A stretch of 34,424 nt of DNA. Source: Clostridia bacterium. Its GTDB lineage: Bacteria; Bacillota; Clostridia; UMGS1810. Below are positions 27,380 to 34,424 of this stretch, one piece after another; the stretch's first letter is position 1, and the number at the start of each line of letters is the position of its first letter. The position numbers and the translations under genes are program-made. The notes beneath the pieces were generated by a model. It was given only the letters and a program-made list of their open reading frames with translations. It made no database searches and was not told the origin of the DNA. The DNA lies in NCBI GenBank assembly GCA_016293435.1, contig JAEDEG010000018.1:1-34424 (forward strand), given 5' to 3'.

Positions 27380-29155
27380 ATGGAAATAAAGGATAAAATT
27401 TTTGCACTAACAAATTTCACATTCAGCGGCAATATTTTCGAAAAAGATTTTGACGGAGTGTATGTATCCTTAAGCGGCAACGATGCTGTGATAGGATATT
27501 CAACAAAGGTTCAAAAGGCTCGTGCACTGTTTCTGCTTTCCATGAAGGTGTCAAAGGGTGAGACAAGCTTTGAAATATCCGAAAAGCCCGTGTTCGACAC
27601 CTGCGGTCCCATGATCGATATGTCTCGCGGCGGTGTTATGAAGCCCGAAGCCGTAAAGAGATATATCGACCGCGTTGCCGCTCTCGGTCTAAATATGCTC
27701 ATGCTCTATACCGAAGATATATATGAGCTTGAGGGATATCCCATGTTTGGCTACCTCAGGGGCAGATATTCTCATGCAGAGCTAAAAGAAATGGACGACT
27801 ATGCATATGAAATGGGCGTTGAGCTCATTCCCTGCATACAAACTCTCGCCCATCTTTCAAACTACATAAAATGGGGCGAAGCCTCCGATTTTGCCGAAAA
27901 TTCATTCGTTCTTCTGCCCGGCGAAGAAAAAACCTACAAGTTTATAGAAGCCGAAATAAAAACCATGAGAGAATGCTTTCGTTCCAACCGCATCCACCTT
28001 GGCATGGACGAAGCGGATTGCTTGGGACTTGGCAAATATCTCAAAAAACACGGCCTTGAAAAGAGCCTTGACATTTTCAACAGTCATTTGACAAGGGTGC
28101 TTTCCATTGCCAAAAAATATGGCTATGAGCCGATGATGTGGAGCGACATGTATCTCGGAAGCGATGACCCAAACTACTACTATGAGCCCGATGCCGTAAT
28201 TCCGGACTATGCATTGGCCGGCGCGCCCAAAGATGTTGAAATGGTGTTTTGGGACTACTATCACGATTATTATGATTATTATGACAAAAAGTTTATTCAA
28301 TACAAACGTATGCCCAACACGGTTTGCTTTGCCGGCGGTGTGTGGACATGGGACGGCTTTGTGCCCAATTTTGAATATACTCTAAGGACCATGGAGCCTG
28401 CACTTTTGTGCTCAATAGACCACGGAGTCAAAACCGTAATTGCCACCATGTGGGGCAACGGCGGATGCGAGACCGACTTTTTCAAGGCATTTGACGGTCT
28501 TTGTGTGTTCTCCGAATTTTGCTACAAGGGCAAGAAATGTACTCATGAAGATATCTATGCTGCGGCATGCCATATCATAGGTGCAGGCAGTGACTATATT
28601 GATGCCGTGTCTGCTTTTCACCTGGGGCACATGGGTGCCGATGCAATTGGCAGAGGCTTGTTCTATTGCGACCCTCTCATCAATCTTTTGTGCTGGGATA
28701 TAGATTATAAAGAAACCGTTTCGGTATATCAAAATTCTCTCAGTGTACTCTCAAAATACAGGGATCACGAATGTAACAGATATTATACACTTATCTTTGA
28801 AATTGTAAAAATCAAGGCAGACCTTGTGCTAAATCTCCAAAAGGAATACAAAGCAGGCAATAAGGACTATATGCTAAATATTGCAAACAATGTGATCCCC
28901 GATTTGAAAGAAAAATACAAAGAATTTTATAAAGTCTTTTCCGATAATTGGCACCGCAATTATAAGCCCTTTGGCTTTGAGGTGTATGCTCAGCGCTTTG
29001 GCGGTATTGATATTCGTCTCGACTATGCCGCAGACCGAATCAGAGAATACTGCAATAATGAGCGCAAGGTAATTGAAGAGCTCGAGGAGACAATCGCAAC
29101 AGGTCTTAACAAGCCCTGGAGATATGCTCCGAGTTATATGACAACAATTCTATAA
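27380..29155 (+). CDS. GH20-type (GH20C-like) beta-N-acetylhexosaminidase
   Basis: A 591-residue protein without a signal peptide, hence cytoplasmic. It opens with a short alpha/beta domain and then a TIM barrel from about residue 77 (DMSRGGVMKPEAVKRYIDRV, then LGLNMLMLYTEDIYELEGYP). The canonical GH20 H-x-G-x-D-E signature is intact as H206-L-G-M-D210-E211, where Glu is the acid/base and Asp assists the acetamido group. It therefore looks more orthodox than the GH20-like protein at 5348. It probably trims terminal GlcNAc or GalNAc from imported oligosaccharides after GH88 action. It follows a partial terminator and is 29 bp before the SLH gene, with which it is probably co-transcribed. Confidence 0.83.
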   Translation: MEIKDKIFALTNFTFSGNIFEKDFDGVYVSLSGNDAVIGYSTKVQKARALFLLSMKVSKGETSFEISEKPVFDTCGPMIDMSRGGVMKPEAVKRYIDRVAALGLNMLMLYTEDIYELEGYPMFGYLRGRYSHAELKEMDDYAYEMGVELIPCIQTLAHLSNYIKWGEASDFAENSFVLLPGEEKTYKFIEAEIKTMRECFRSNRIHLGMDEADCLGLGKYLKKHGLEKSLDIFNSHLTRVLSIAKKYGYEPMMWSDMYLGSDDPNYYYEPDAVIPDYALAGAPKDVEMVFWDYYHDYYDYYDKKFIQYKRMPNTVCFAGGVWTWDGFVPNFEYTLRTMEPALLCSIDHGVKTVIATMWGNGGCETDFFKAFDGLCVFSEFCYKGKKCTHEDIYAAACHIIGAGSDYIDAVSAFHLGHMGADAIGRGLFYCDPLINLLCWDIDYKETVSVYQNSLSVLSKYRDHECNRYYTLIFEIVKIKADLVLNLQKEYKAGNKDYMLNIANNVIPDLKEKYKEFYKVFSDNWHRNYKPFGFEVYAQRFGGIDIRLDYAADRIREYCNNERKVIEELEETIATGLNKPWRYAPSYMTTIL

Positions 29156-29184
29156 TTCATTTTATTACGAAAGGCGGTTTAAAA

Positions 29185-31818
29185 ATGAAAAAACTCATAA
29201 GTCTGCTTCTTTGTATAAGTCTTATGACCTCGCTTTCGGTATTTGCCCAATCACAATATGAAGGTGCAATATCGCGCGTGAGCGGCATAGGCATCATGGG
29301 CAATGTGGCAGACGGCGATTTCAGACCTGATGATAATATAACCCGTGCCGAATTTACTGCTGTTGCGCTCAGAATGCTTGGCATTTTTTCGTCACCCCAA
29401 AGCAGCACAATGTTTAGTGATGTACCTTTTGAACACTGGGCAAGCGGTCATGTATCCACAGCCTCCGACATGGGTCTCATAAACGGCAGGGGAGACGGCA
29501 TTTTTGCTCCCGAAGACAGCGTAACCTATCCCGAGGCAGTAAAAATCATGGTTTGTGCTCTCGGCAGAGAAGCGGCAATGACCTCAAAGGATTATCCGGG
29601 CAGCTACCTTGCAATGGGTGGTTCGATCGGACTTACCAAGGGTGTTGAATTTGGCAATGAGCCTCTCACCAGAGCCGAGGTTGCAGCTCTTGTAGACAAC
29701 GCTCTCGACATTTATCCCCTTGAGCCGGTATATGGCAGCGACAAATATGAGCTTTCGTCCGAAACCTTGTTTCAAAAGCTTTCCCGCATCAGAGATACAC
29801 AGGTTTACAGCGGCATACTCACCGAAAGCGGCAATATCAGTCTCGATTTTGCCCGTGAATCGGCCGATGGCTACATAAAGGTTGATGACAAGCTTTTCAG
29901 ATCAGCAAAAAGCTATGATGAATATATCGGTCAAAAGGTTGATGTATACTACACGGTATCGGGCAGCACCAAAACCGTGACGAGCATTGCTCCCGAAGCC
30001 GGCACCAACAAAATATACACACTTCAGGCAGCCGACACCAAATATAGCGATGACAAAATAACCTATATTGACTCAAACGACAAAGAAAAATCCTATAAGC
30101 TCGATTCTGATGCCGCAGTGCTTTTAAACGGAGACAGAATTACTCCTCCTCGGAGCTTTGAAATTCATCTCGGAGAATATACTCTTATCGATAACAACAA
30201 CAACGGTACAATAGATGTGGTTTCTGTAACAAGAGCCGAAAGCTTTGTTGTAAAAAGCGTATCCGAGGCAAACAATGCAATATACTTTGATAACAACCGT
30301 ACCTATCACGGAAGAAACGGATTTGCTGCAGATTTTGACGATGATGAAAAGGAATACGTCATTGAAGGCAGTGACGGCAGTGAAATTTCATTTGAAAGCA
30401 TAAATGCCGGTGACGCAGTGTCTATAATCGGCAATTCCGACGACAGCTTTGTACGTCTCATAATAAGCCAAGAGAGAGCAGAAGGCTCTGTAAGCGGCAT
30501 TTCTTCCGACAAAATTACAATCGGCGAATCCACTTATCCCATAGGTAAGGATACAAACGGCAATCCTCTTTTTTCTCCCTATTTGGGTATGGAGGGCGTG
30601 TTTGCAGTGGATGCCTTCGGTTATGCAATAGGTACCTTCGGTGCTGCTCCCGACAAATTCAGCTACGGCTACATATCAGATGCAACCCAAACCGGCTCTA
30701 TGGATTCCCGCCTAAAAATCAGCATTATAACCGGCTCCGAACCCAAAAAGAATGTTAAGGTGACAAACGGCGATGAGACAATTTCTTATTATCTCCAAAA
30801 CAATGACGCTATGGTTTTCACACTGGCAAGCTCGGTCAAGTTCGGTGATAACCCCGTTGATGCTCAAGGTGTAAAGAGAAATTCTGACGATATCCTTCCC
30901 GAAATGTTAAAGGGCAAGGTTGCGGGATATACGCTCAATTCCGATGGTGAGATAAATGCCATAAATGTATATTCACTTCCTTCAAGTTTCTCCTCATATG
31001 AATTTAATGCCGAAATTTTCTCATTTGGCGGCATAAAAGCAACAAGAGGCTTTATAAAGGATGACAACACCCAGGTTGTGTGTGTGCCAAACGCGGTAAG
31101 GGATGATGACGACTATGGTGTAAGGGTTACCATAACCGATGAATCAAGCTACAAGGTATACGGTGTAAACGGAATCACCGAAAATGAATACGGCAGCGAA
31201 GAAGCCAATGCCGAGCCTATGGATATTATCATTGTAAAGGCAGATATGGATTCGAGTCTGCCCCCCGTTATTCCCATGGATGACGATATCTGTATTGTAG
31301 GCAAGGTTTCGACCAAATTCAACGAAGATCAAGACGAGGTTTGTGTGATAGAGCTTCTAAACGGCTCCGAAAAAGAAACCTACGAGGTTCCATCCGACTC
31401 CCTTGCATATTCTCAGGCAAAAAAACTCTTGAAGGGTGACCTCATTCAGTTTACCACCAATTCTCTAAACGAAATTGCAAGCATACGCTACAAGGCATCC
31501 GTACAAGGACTTGCCGACTATACCGGCGATGATAATATCTACGGTATGGTAGAGGATATCAAATATAACGTGTATGATTATTTCAGCAATCAGATGGTAG
31601 ACAAAATATATGTAAATGTGGGAAATGACATTCTAAATGTCAAGCTCTTTAAATCCGACGGTCAAAATATGTATCTTTATGACCGCAAATCCGGTTATAT
31701 ATATCCTGCCGAAAGCGAGGATATAAAGGCCGCAAGCTATTATGGCAATGATGCAACAAAGCTTTTTGCAATTGTAGAAGATAACGATGCACAGGTAATA
31801 GTTTTGATTAAGGACTGA
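29185..31818 (+). CDS. secreted SLH-domain protein, paralog of the one at 2646
   Basis: An 877-residue protein with a signal peptide (cleavage near residue 21, VFA). Three SLH repeats sit at the N-terminus, at about residues 24-70, 73-125 and 133-178, better conserved than in the paralog (FRPDDNITRAEF; FAPEDSVTYPEAVKIMVCAL). The remaining ~690 residues are beta-rich with no recognised domain and align with the paralog along their length. An Asp/Asn-rich loop (LIDNNNNGTID) is reminiscent of a calcium-binding loop but is not enough for an assignment. AAGGCGG (29171-29177) precedes the ATG. It is the last gene of the locus before a strong bidirectional terminator. Confidence 0.85.
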   Translation: MKKLISLLLCISLMTSLSVFAQSQYEGAISRVSGIGIMGNVADGDFRPDDNITRAEFTAVALRMLGIFSSPQSSTMFSDVPFEHWASGHVSTASDMGLINGRGDGIFAPEDSVTYPEAVKIMVCALGREAAMTSKDYPGSYLAMGGSIGLTKGVEFGNEPLTRAEVAALVDNALDIYPLEPVYGSDKYELSSETLFQKLSRIRDTQVYSGILTESGNISLDFARESADGYIKVDDKLFRSAKSYDEYIGQKVDVYYTVSGSTKTVTSIAPEAGTNKIYTLQAADTKYSDDKITYIDSNDKEKSYKLDSDAAVLLNGDRITPPRSFEIHLGEYTLIDNNNNGTIDVVSVTRAESFVVKSVSEANNAIYFDNNRTYHGRNGFAADFDDDEKEYVIEGSDGSEISFESINAGDAVSIIGNSDDSFVRLIISQERAEGSVSGISSDKITIGESTYPIGKDTNGNPLFSPYLGMEGVFAVDAFGYAIGTFGAAPDKFSYGYISDATQTGSMDSRLKISIITGSEPKKNVKVTNGDETISYYLQNNDAMVFTLASSVKFGDNPVDAQGVKRNSDDILPEMLKGKVAGYTLNSDGEINAINVYSLPSSFSSYEFNAEIFSFGGIKATRGFIKDDNTQVVCVPNAVRDDDDYGVRVTITDESSYKVYGVNGITENEYGSEEANAEPMDIIIVKADMDSSLPPVIPMDDDICIVGKVSTKFNEDQDEVCVIELLNGSEKETYEVPSDSLAYSQAKKLLKGDLIQFTTNSLNEIASIRYKASVQGLADYTGDDNIYGMVEDIKYNVYDYFSNQMVDKIYVNVGNDILNVKLFKSDGQNMYLYDRKSGYIYPAESEDIKAASYYGNDATKLFAIVEDNDAQVIVLIKD

Positions 31819-31834
31819 CATCAAAGTTGATTTT

Positions 31835-31874
31835 AAAAAACAGTGTTCATAAATTTTATGAGCACTGTTTTTTT
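31835..31874. terminator. bidirectional intrinsic terminator
   Basis: An A-run, CAGTGTTCATAAA, then TTTATGAGCACTG (13 complementary positions with one wobble) and a T-run. It lies between the convergent SLH gene and spoVG, and has a T-tract on either strand, so it can end transcription from both sides. Confidence 0.9.
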
Positions 31875-31906
31875 AACCGTTCAAAACAAAAAAGTGAATT
31901 CCGGTT

Positions 31907-32182
31907 TTAGTTCATCATACTGTCTTCTACCAGTGTAGAATGGTACTTTTCCAAAATTCTGTCCTGCATAAGCTCTCTCATTTCCATATTGATAGGGTGA
32001 GCAATATCCTTATATTCGTTGTCGGGAGTTTTGCGGCTCGGCATTGCAATAAAAAGTCTGTCGGGGCCGCCGATTATTTTTATGTCGTGCACAACAAAAC
32101 AATTGTCAAAGGTTACCGAGACTACTGCCTTCATTTTTTCATCATGTGTGATTTGTCTTATTCTTATATCGGTTATATCCAT
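31907..32182 (-). CDS. spoVG: SpoVG, RNA/DNA-binding regulatory protein
   Basis: A 91-residue protein within the usual SpoVG length and highly typical in sequence: MDITDIRIRQI start, FDNCFVVHDIKIIGG, and FIAMPSRKTPDNEYKDIAHPIN. SpoVG affects septation and sporulation in Bacillus and acts as a global nucleic-acid-binding regulator in other Bacillota. GGAGG lies eight bases before the ATG. It is divergent from murC across 166 bp, and a shared terminator separates it from the lyase locus. The yabJ and glmU neighbours found in Bacillus are not here. Confidence 0.97.
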   Translation of the reverse strand: MDITDIRIRQITHDEKMKAVVSVTFDNCFVVHDIKIIGGPDRLFIAMPSRKTPDNEYKDIAHPINMEMRELMQDRILEKYHSTLVEDSMMN

Positions 32183-32309
32183 GGTGATTACCTCCGTAAT
32201 GTCAAAAATTCTTTGAACAATGTTTATTGTATCCTTTTTTTGATATATTACACATTAAAAAAAATAATTTTTGTATAAGTTTAATGTTTATTTTTGGTAA
32301 TCAATGGTG

Positions 32310-32315
32310 TATAAT
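32310..32315 (+). promoter_or_regulatory. probable murC -10 box
   Basis: A perfect TATAAT lies 33 bases before the TTG start of murC. The -35 region at a 17-bp spacing (TTTATT) is weak. The rest of the spoVG-murC gap is AT-rich, with no other feature I can support. Confidence 0.5.
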
Positions 32316-32348
32316 TTTATTACATTAATATGAGGAGTTGTATAAATT

Positions 32349-33692
32349 TTGAATAAATTAACATATGTACATTTTATAGGTATTGGCGGCATAAGCATGA
32401 GTGCTATAGCCAAGGTGCTCATTTACAGCGGGGTAAGAGTTTCGGGCTCCGACAATGCCTCGTCAAAATCCACTGCTCAGCTAAAGTCTCTCGGTGCCGA
32501 AATTTATTTGGGTCACAGTGCCGATAATATCCAAAATCCGGATTTGGTGGTCTACACTGCCGCCATAAAAGACGACAATCCCGAGCTGCAAAGGGCACGC
32601 GAGCTCGGCATAGAAACAGTGTCGAGAGCGGTTATGCTCGGTCGCATAATGAAAAATTACAAAAAGGCAATTTCTGTTGCAGGCACCCACGGCAAAACCA
32701 CAACCACATCAATGATGACCTATGTCCTCATGAAAGCCTGCCTTGACCCCACGGTTATGGTCGGCGGAGAGCTCGATATAATAGACGGCAATTTCCGTAT
32801 AGGCAAAAGCGATTATTTTCTGACCGAATCATGTGAGTATTGCCGCAGCTTTCTGAATTTTTTTCCCACTGTCGGCATAATTCTCAACGTCGAGGAGGAT
32901 CACCTCGATTATTATAAGGATTTAGACGATATCAAAACCGCATTTACCGATTTTGCTGCTCTCATTCCCTCAGACGGTGTGCTTGTTGCCCTTGCCGACA
33001 GTGCCAATGTGTGTGACTGTCTTTCCAAGGCAAAGGCAAAACCCATAACCTACGGCATCAATGGAGGAGAATATCGTGCACAAAACATCAGCTTTGATGA
33101 TTTTGGCTATCCATCCTTTGAAATTTGGAAAAGCGGCGAAAAGGCGGCAGCTCTTACCTTAAGTGTTGTCGGAAGACACAATGTGCTCAATGCCACAGCC
33201 GTTTTTGCGGCGTCTGTTGCCATGGGAATACCTGTCGATGCTATAGTAGAAGGTCTCGAGGGCTTTAGGGGTACCAAACGTCGGTTTGAAAAAAAGGGCA
33301 TTTGCAACGGTGCGCTGATTATAGACGATTATGCTCATCATCCCACTGAGATAGAGGCAACCTTTGAATCTGTCAAAAAGATAAAGCACAACACCGTGTG
33401 GTGCATTTTTCAGCCCCACACCTACACTCGTACCAAGGCACTGTTTGATGATTTTGTAAAGGTGCTTTCAAGGGTAGACAGAGTTATTGTTACCGATATT
33501 TATGCCGCAAGAGAAAAAGACCCCGGCGATATAAATTCAGCCATGCTTAGTGCGCGGATACCCGACAGCAGATATATGCCCGATTTTGGAGAAATAGCGG
33601 AATTTATAAAAAAGGCTGCTCAAAAGGGTGATATAATCATTACCATGGGAGCCGGAAATGTTGTAAAAATAGGAGAAATGATAGCCGAATAA
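32349..33692 (+). CDS. murC: UDP-N-acetylmuramate--L-alanine ligase
   Basis: A 447-residue cytoplasmic enzyme that adds L-Ala to UDP-MurNAc with ATP, the first peptide step of peptidoglycan precursor synthesis. The N-terminal Rossmann motif is HFIGIGGISMSAIA. The ATP-binding P-loop GTHGKTTTTSMM is near residues 110-121, the central-domain motif NVEEDHLDYY near 182-191, and DDYAHHPTEI near 325 in the Mur ligase C-terminal region. The length is normal. The start is TTG at 32349 behind GAGGAG (32332-32337), 11 bases away; an earlier TTG at 32338 runs into a stop at once. The codon use (many CTC, ACC, CCC) resembles that of the lyase block. Confidence 0.97.
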   Translation: MNKLTYVHFIGIGGISMSAIAKVLIYSGVRVSGSDNASSKSTAQLKSLGAEIYLGHSADNIQNPDLVVYTAAIKDDNPELQRARELGIETVSRAVMLGRIMKNYKKAISVAGTHGKTTTTSMMTYVLMKACLDPTVMVGGELDIIDGNFRIGKSDYFLTESCEYCRSFLNFFPTVGIILNVEEDHLDYYKDLDDIKTAFTDFAALIPSDGVLVALADSANVCDCLSKAKAKPITYGINGGEYRAQNISFDDFGYPSFEIWKSGEKAAALTLSVVGRHNVLNATAVFAASVAMGIPVDAIVEGLEGFRGTKRRFEKKGICNGALIIDDYAHHPTEIEATFESVKKIKHNTVWCIFQPHTYTRTKALFDDFVKVLSRVDRVIVTDIYAAREKDPGDINSAMLSARIPDSRYMPDFGEIAEFIKKAAQKGDIIITMGAGNVVKIGEMIAE

Positions 33693-33726
33693 AAATATAA
33701 GCGCACATTAAATATAAGCGCACATT
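33693..33726 (+). repeat. perfect 17-bp tandem duplication downstream of murC
   Basis: AAATATAAGCGCACATT occurs twice in direct succession (33693-33709 and 33710-33726) right after the murC stop, followed by a T-run. It may be a slippage product. Confidence 0.9.
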
Positions 33727-33737
33727 TTTTCTTTATG

Positions 33738-33755
33738 CAAAGGCAGATGCCTTTG
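33738..33755 (+). other. small hairpin downstream of murC
   Basis: CAAAGGC (33738-33744) and GCCTTTG (33749-33755) pair around an AGAT loop. No T-run follows, so it is at best a weak 3' end signal for murC. Confidence 0.4.
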
Positions 33756-33825
33756 AAGAATGTACACAAAAGACAGAAAAATGACAGAGAAAAAATCAAT
33801 ATCTAAAAAATATCCAAAACATCAA

Positions 33826-33855
33826 AAAAGCTGCGGCACACAGTCCGCAGCTTTT
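33826..33855 (-). terminator. intrinsic terminator of the small secreted-protein gene
   Basis: AAAAGCTGCGG (33826-33836) and CCGCAGCTTTT (33845-33855) form an 11-pair stem with an eight-base loop. On the minus strand the stem is followed by a T-run, placing it 17 bases after the gene's stop. On the plus strand it may also stop murC read-through. Confidence 0.85.
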
Positions 33856-33872
33856 AAATTTTATGCAACAAA

Positions 33873-34337
33873 TTAACCGTTTCGTACCGAATATATTCCC
33901 TTAACCATAACAATTGCGTCAGTTTCCATTTTTATACCTCTGCCGTCATCAAGAGGAAAAATAAGCTCATGGTTCAGCGGAATTGGGGTGCCTGTTTTCA
34001 GGTCGGTTCCGCCGGTTACATCGGCAATTCCGCCGCCTACCCCTGCAATAGCTGATCCGGATCCGGTTCGCATAATCATGTGACAGCTCTGACCGCCCAC
34101 AATAATCTGCCCCTTCGACACATTCACCACATTGTACACACCGTTTGAAATAGCAGCCTGCAAGCCCGAATGGGTGTCGACATAGCTTTTAATTTGCGGA
34201 ATCAAAACATCATTCACATACGAAAGAGTAATGAGCGGGTCATCCGCACTTCCGGGATTTGCCGATACACCGTTTGCACACATCAAAACGGTGCATAATG
34301 CACACGCTGCAGTTTTTTTAAATTCAAATTTTTTCAT
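33873..34337 (-). CDS. small secreted protein of unknown function
   Basis: A 154-residue protein with a signal peptide (hydrophobic residues about 9-22, cleavage near residue 26, VSA). The mature part has a short helical stretch (YVNDVLIPQIKSYVDTH) and then a Gly-rich beta-type domain with GQIIVGGQSCHMIMRTGSGSA, ADVTGGTDLKTGTPIPLNH and DGRGIKM. I have a general impression of a conserved Bacillota family but cannot name it or assign a function. AGGTGGTG precedes the ATG by a normal distance. Its upstream region carries copy B of the 34-bp repeat, 35 bases before the start codon. Confidence 0.8.
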   Translation of the reverse strand: MKKFEFKKTAACALCTVLMCANGVSANPGSADDPLITLSYVNDVLIPQIKSYVDTHSGLQAAISNGVYNVVNVSKGQIIVGGQSCHMIMRTGSGSAIAGVGGGIADVTGGTDLKTGTPIPLNHELIFPLDDGRGIKMETDAIVMVKGIYSVRNG

Positions 34338-34372
34338 TGGTACACCACCTATATTGTTTTTATTTAAAAGTA

Positions 34373-34406
34373 TTCAATAAGCGGCAAAGCCGCGTCATTC
34401 AACGTT
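34373..34406 (-). repeat. 34-bp dispersed repeat, copy B, upstream of the small secreted-protein gene
   Basis: This is the exact reverse complement of 8434-8467. Read on the minus strand it has the same orientation towards its gene as copy A has towards the DUF386 gene: AACGTTGAATGACG first, then the GCGGC-TTT-GCCGC hairpin, then TTATTGAA. The flanking bases differ at once on both sides, so the repeat has sharp edges. Confidence 0.9.
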
Positions 34407-34424
34407 TTCAGTGGGAGATTGAAC

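Noticed and set aside
32183..32260. Sigma-H promoter for spoVG (AGGATAC and AAAGAAT on the minus strand)
   Set aside because: The elements resemble the consensus, but the gap between AGGA and GAAT is 20 bases, about three longer than in the Bacillus spoVG promoter.
1..34424. CRISPR array, tRNA, rRNA, transposase or phage genes
   Set aside because: No regularly spaced repeats, cloverleaf sequences, rRNA segments, transposase or phage protein motifs were seen.

Overview
The window reads as a chromosomal segment of an anaerobic Clostridia-type Bacillota, probably gut-associated. The reasons are spoVG and murC at the right end, strong GGAGG-type ribosome binding sites, several TTG starts, and very large secreted proteins carrying S-layer homology (SLH) domains. 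The combination of SLH anchors, jelly-roll modules and 'atrophied' bacterial Ig (aBig) domains on polysaccharide lyases resembles what is known of Monoglobus-like gut Firmicutes. That placement is inference; no 16S or other taxonomic marker is present.

Most of the window (1-31818) is a polysaccharide-degradation locus. The left block (1-8403, + strand) holds the end of an SLH-anchored surface protein, a second SLH protein whose start codon abuts it, a GH20-like hexosaminidase and an AraC-type regulator. A YhcH/YiaL-family (DUF386) gene follows, preceded by a 34-bp repeat that recurs in inverted orientation at the far right end. A second AraC-type regulator (9001-9858, - strand) is divergent from the central block. 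The central block has two giant heparinase II/III-type lyases (1954 and 2501 residues). Between them lies a divergent GH88 (unsaturated glucuronyl hydrolase) gene, and after them a secreted protein made only of binding modules. Next come a second GH20-like gene and another SLH protein paralogous to the one on the left. The right end (31835-34424) is housekeeping-like: spoVG, murC and a small secreted protein.

Proposed logic (inference): the lyases and SLH proteins act at the cell surface on a uronic-acid/N-acetylhexosamine polymer such as a glycosaminoglycan or a similar capsule. Products with an unsaturated uronate end enter the cell. The signal-peptide-free GH88 and GH20 proteins would then remove the terminal uronate and the hexosamine. 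No sulfatase and no transporter is visible, so an unsulfated substrate is favoured and uptake must be encoded elsewhere. A perfect 16-bp site lies exactly 43 bp upstream of the -10 box of both the lyase-1 and the GH88 promoters, next to the gene for the second AraC regulator, which suggests a small regulon.

The most notable points are the DNRLRE/CBM96-like domain inserted inside the lyase fold, the duplication and module growth of the lyases, the missing Asp in the GH88 protein, the shared operator, and the 34-bp repeat in the leaders of two unrelated genes.
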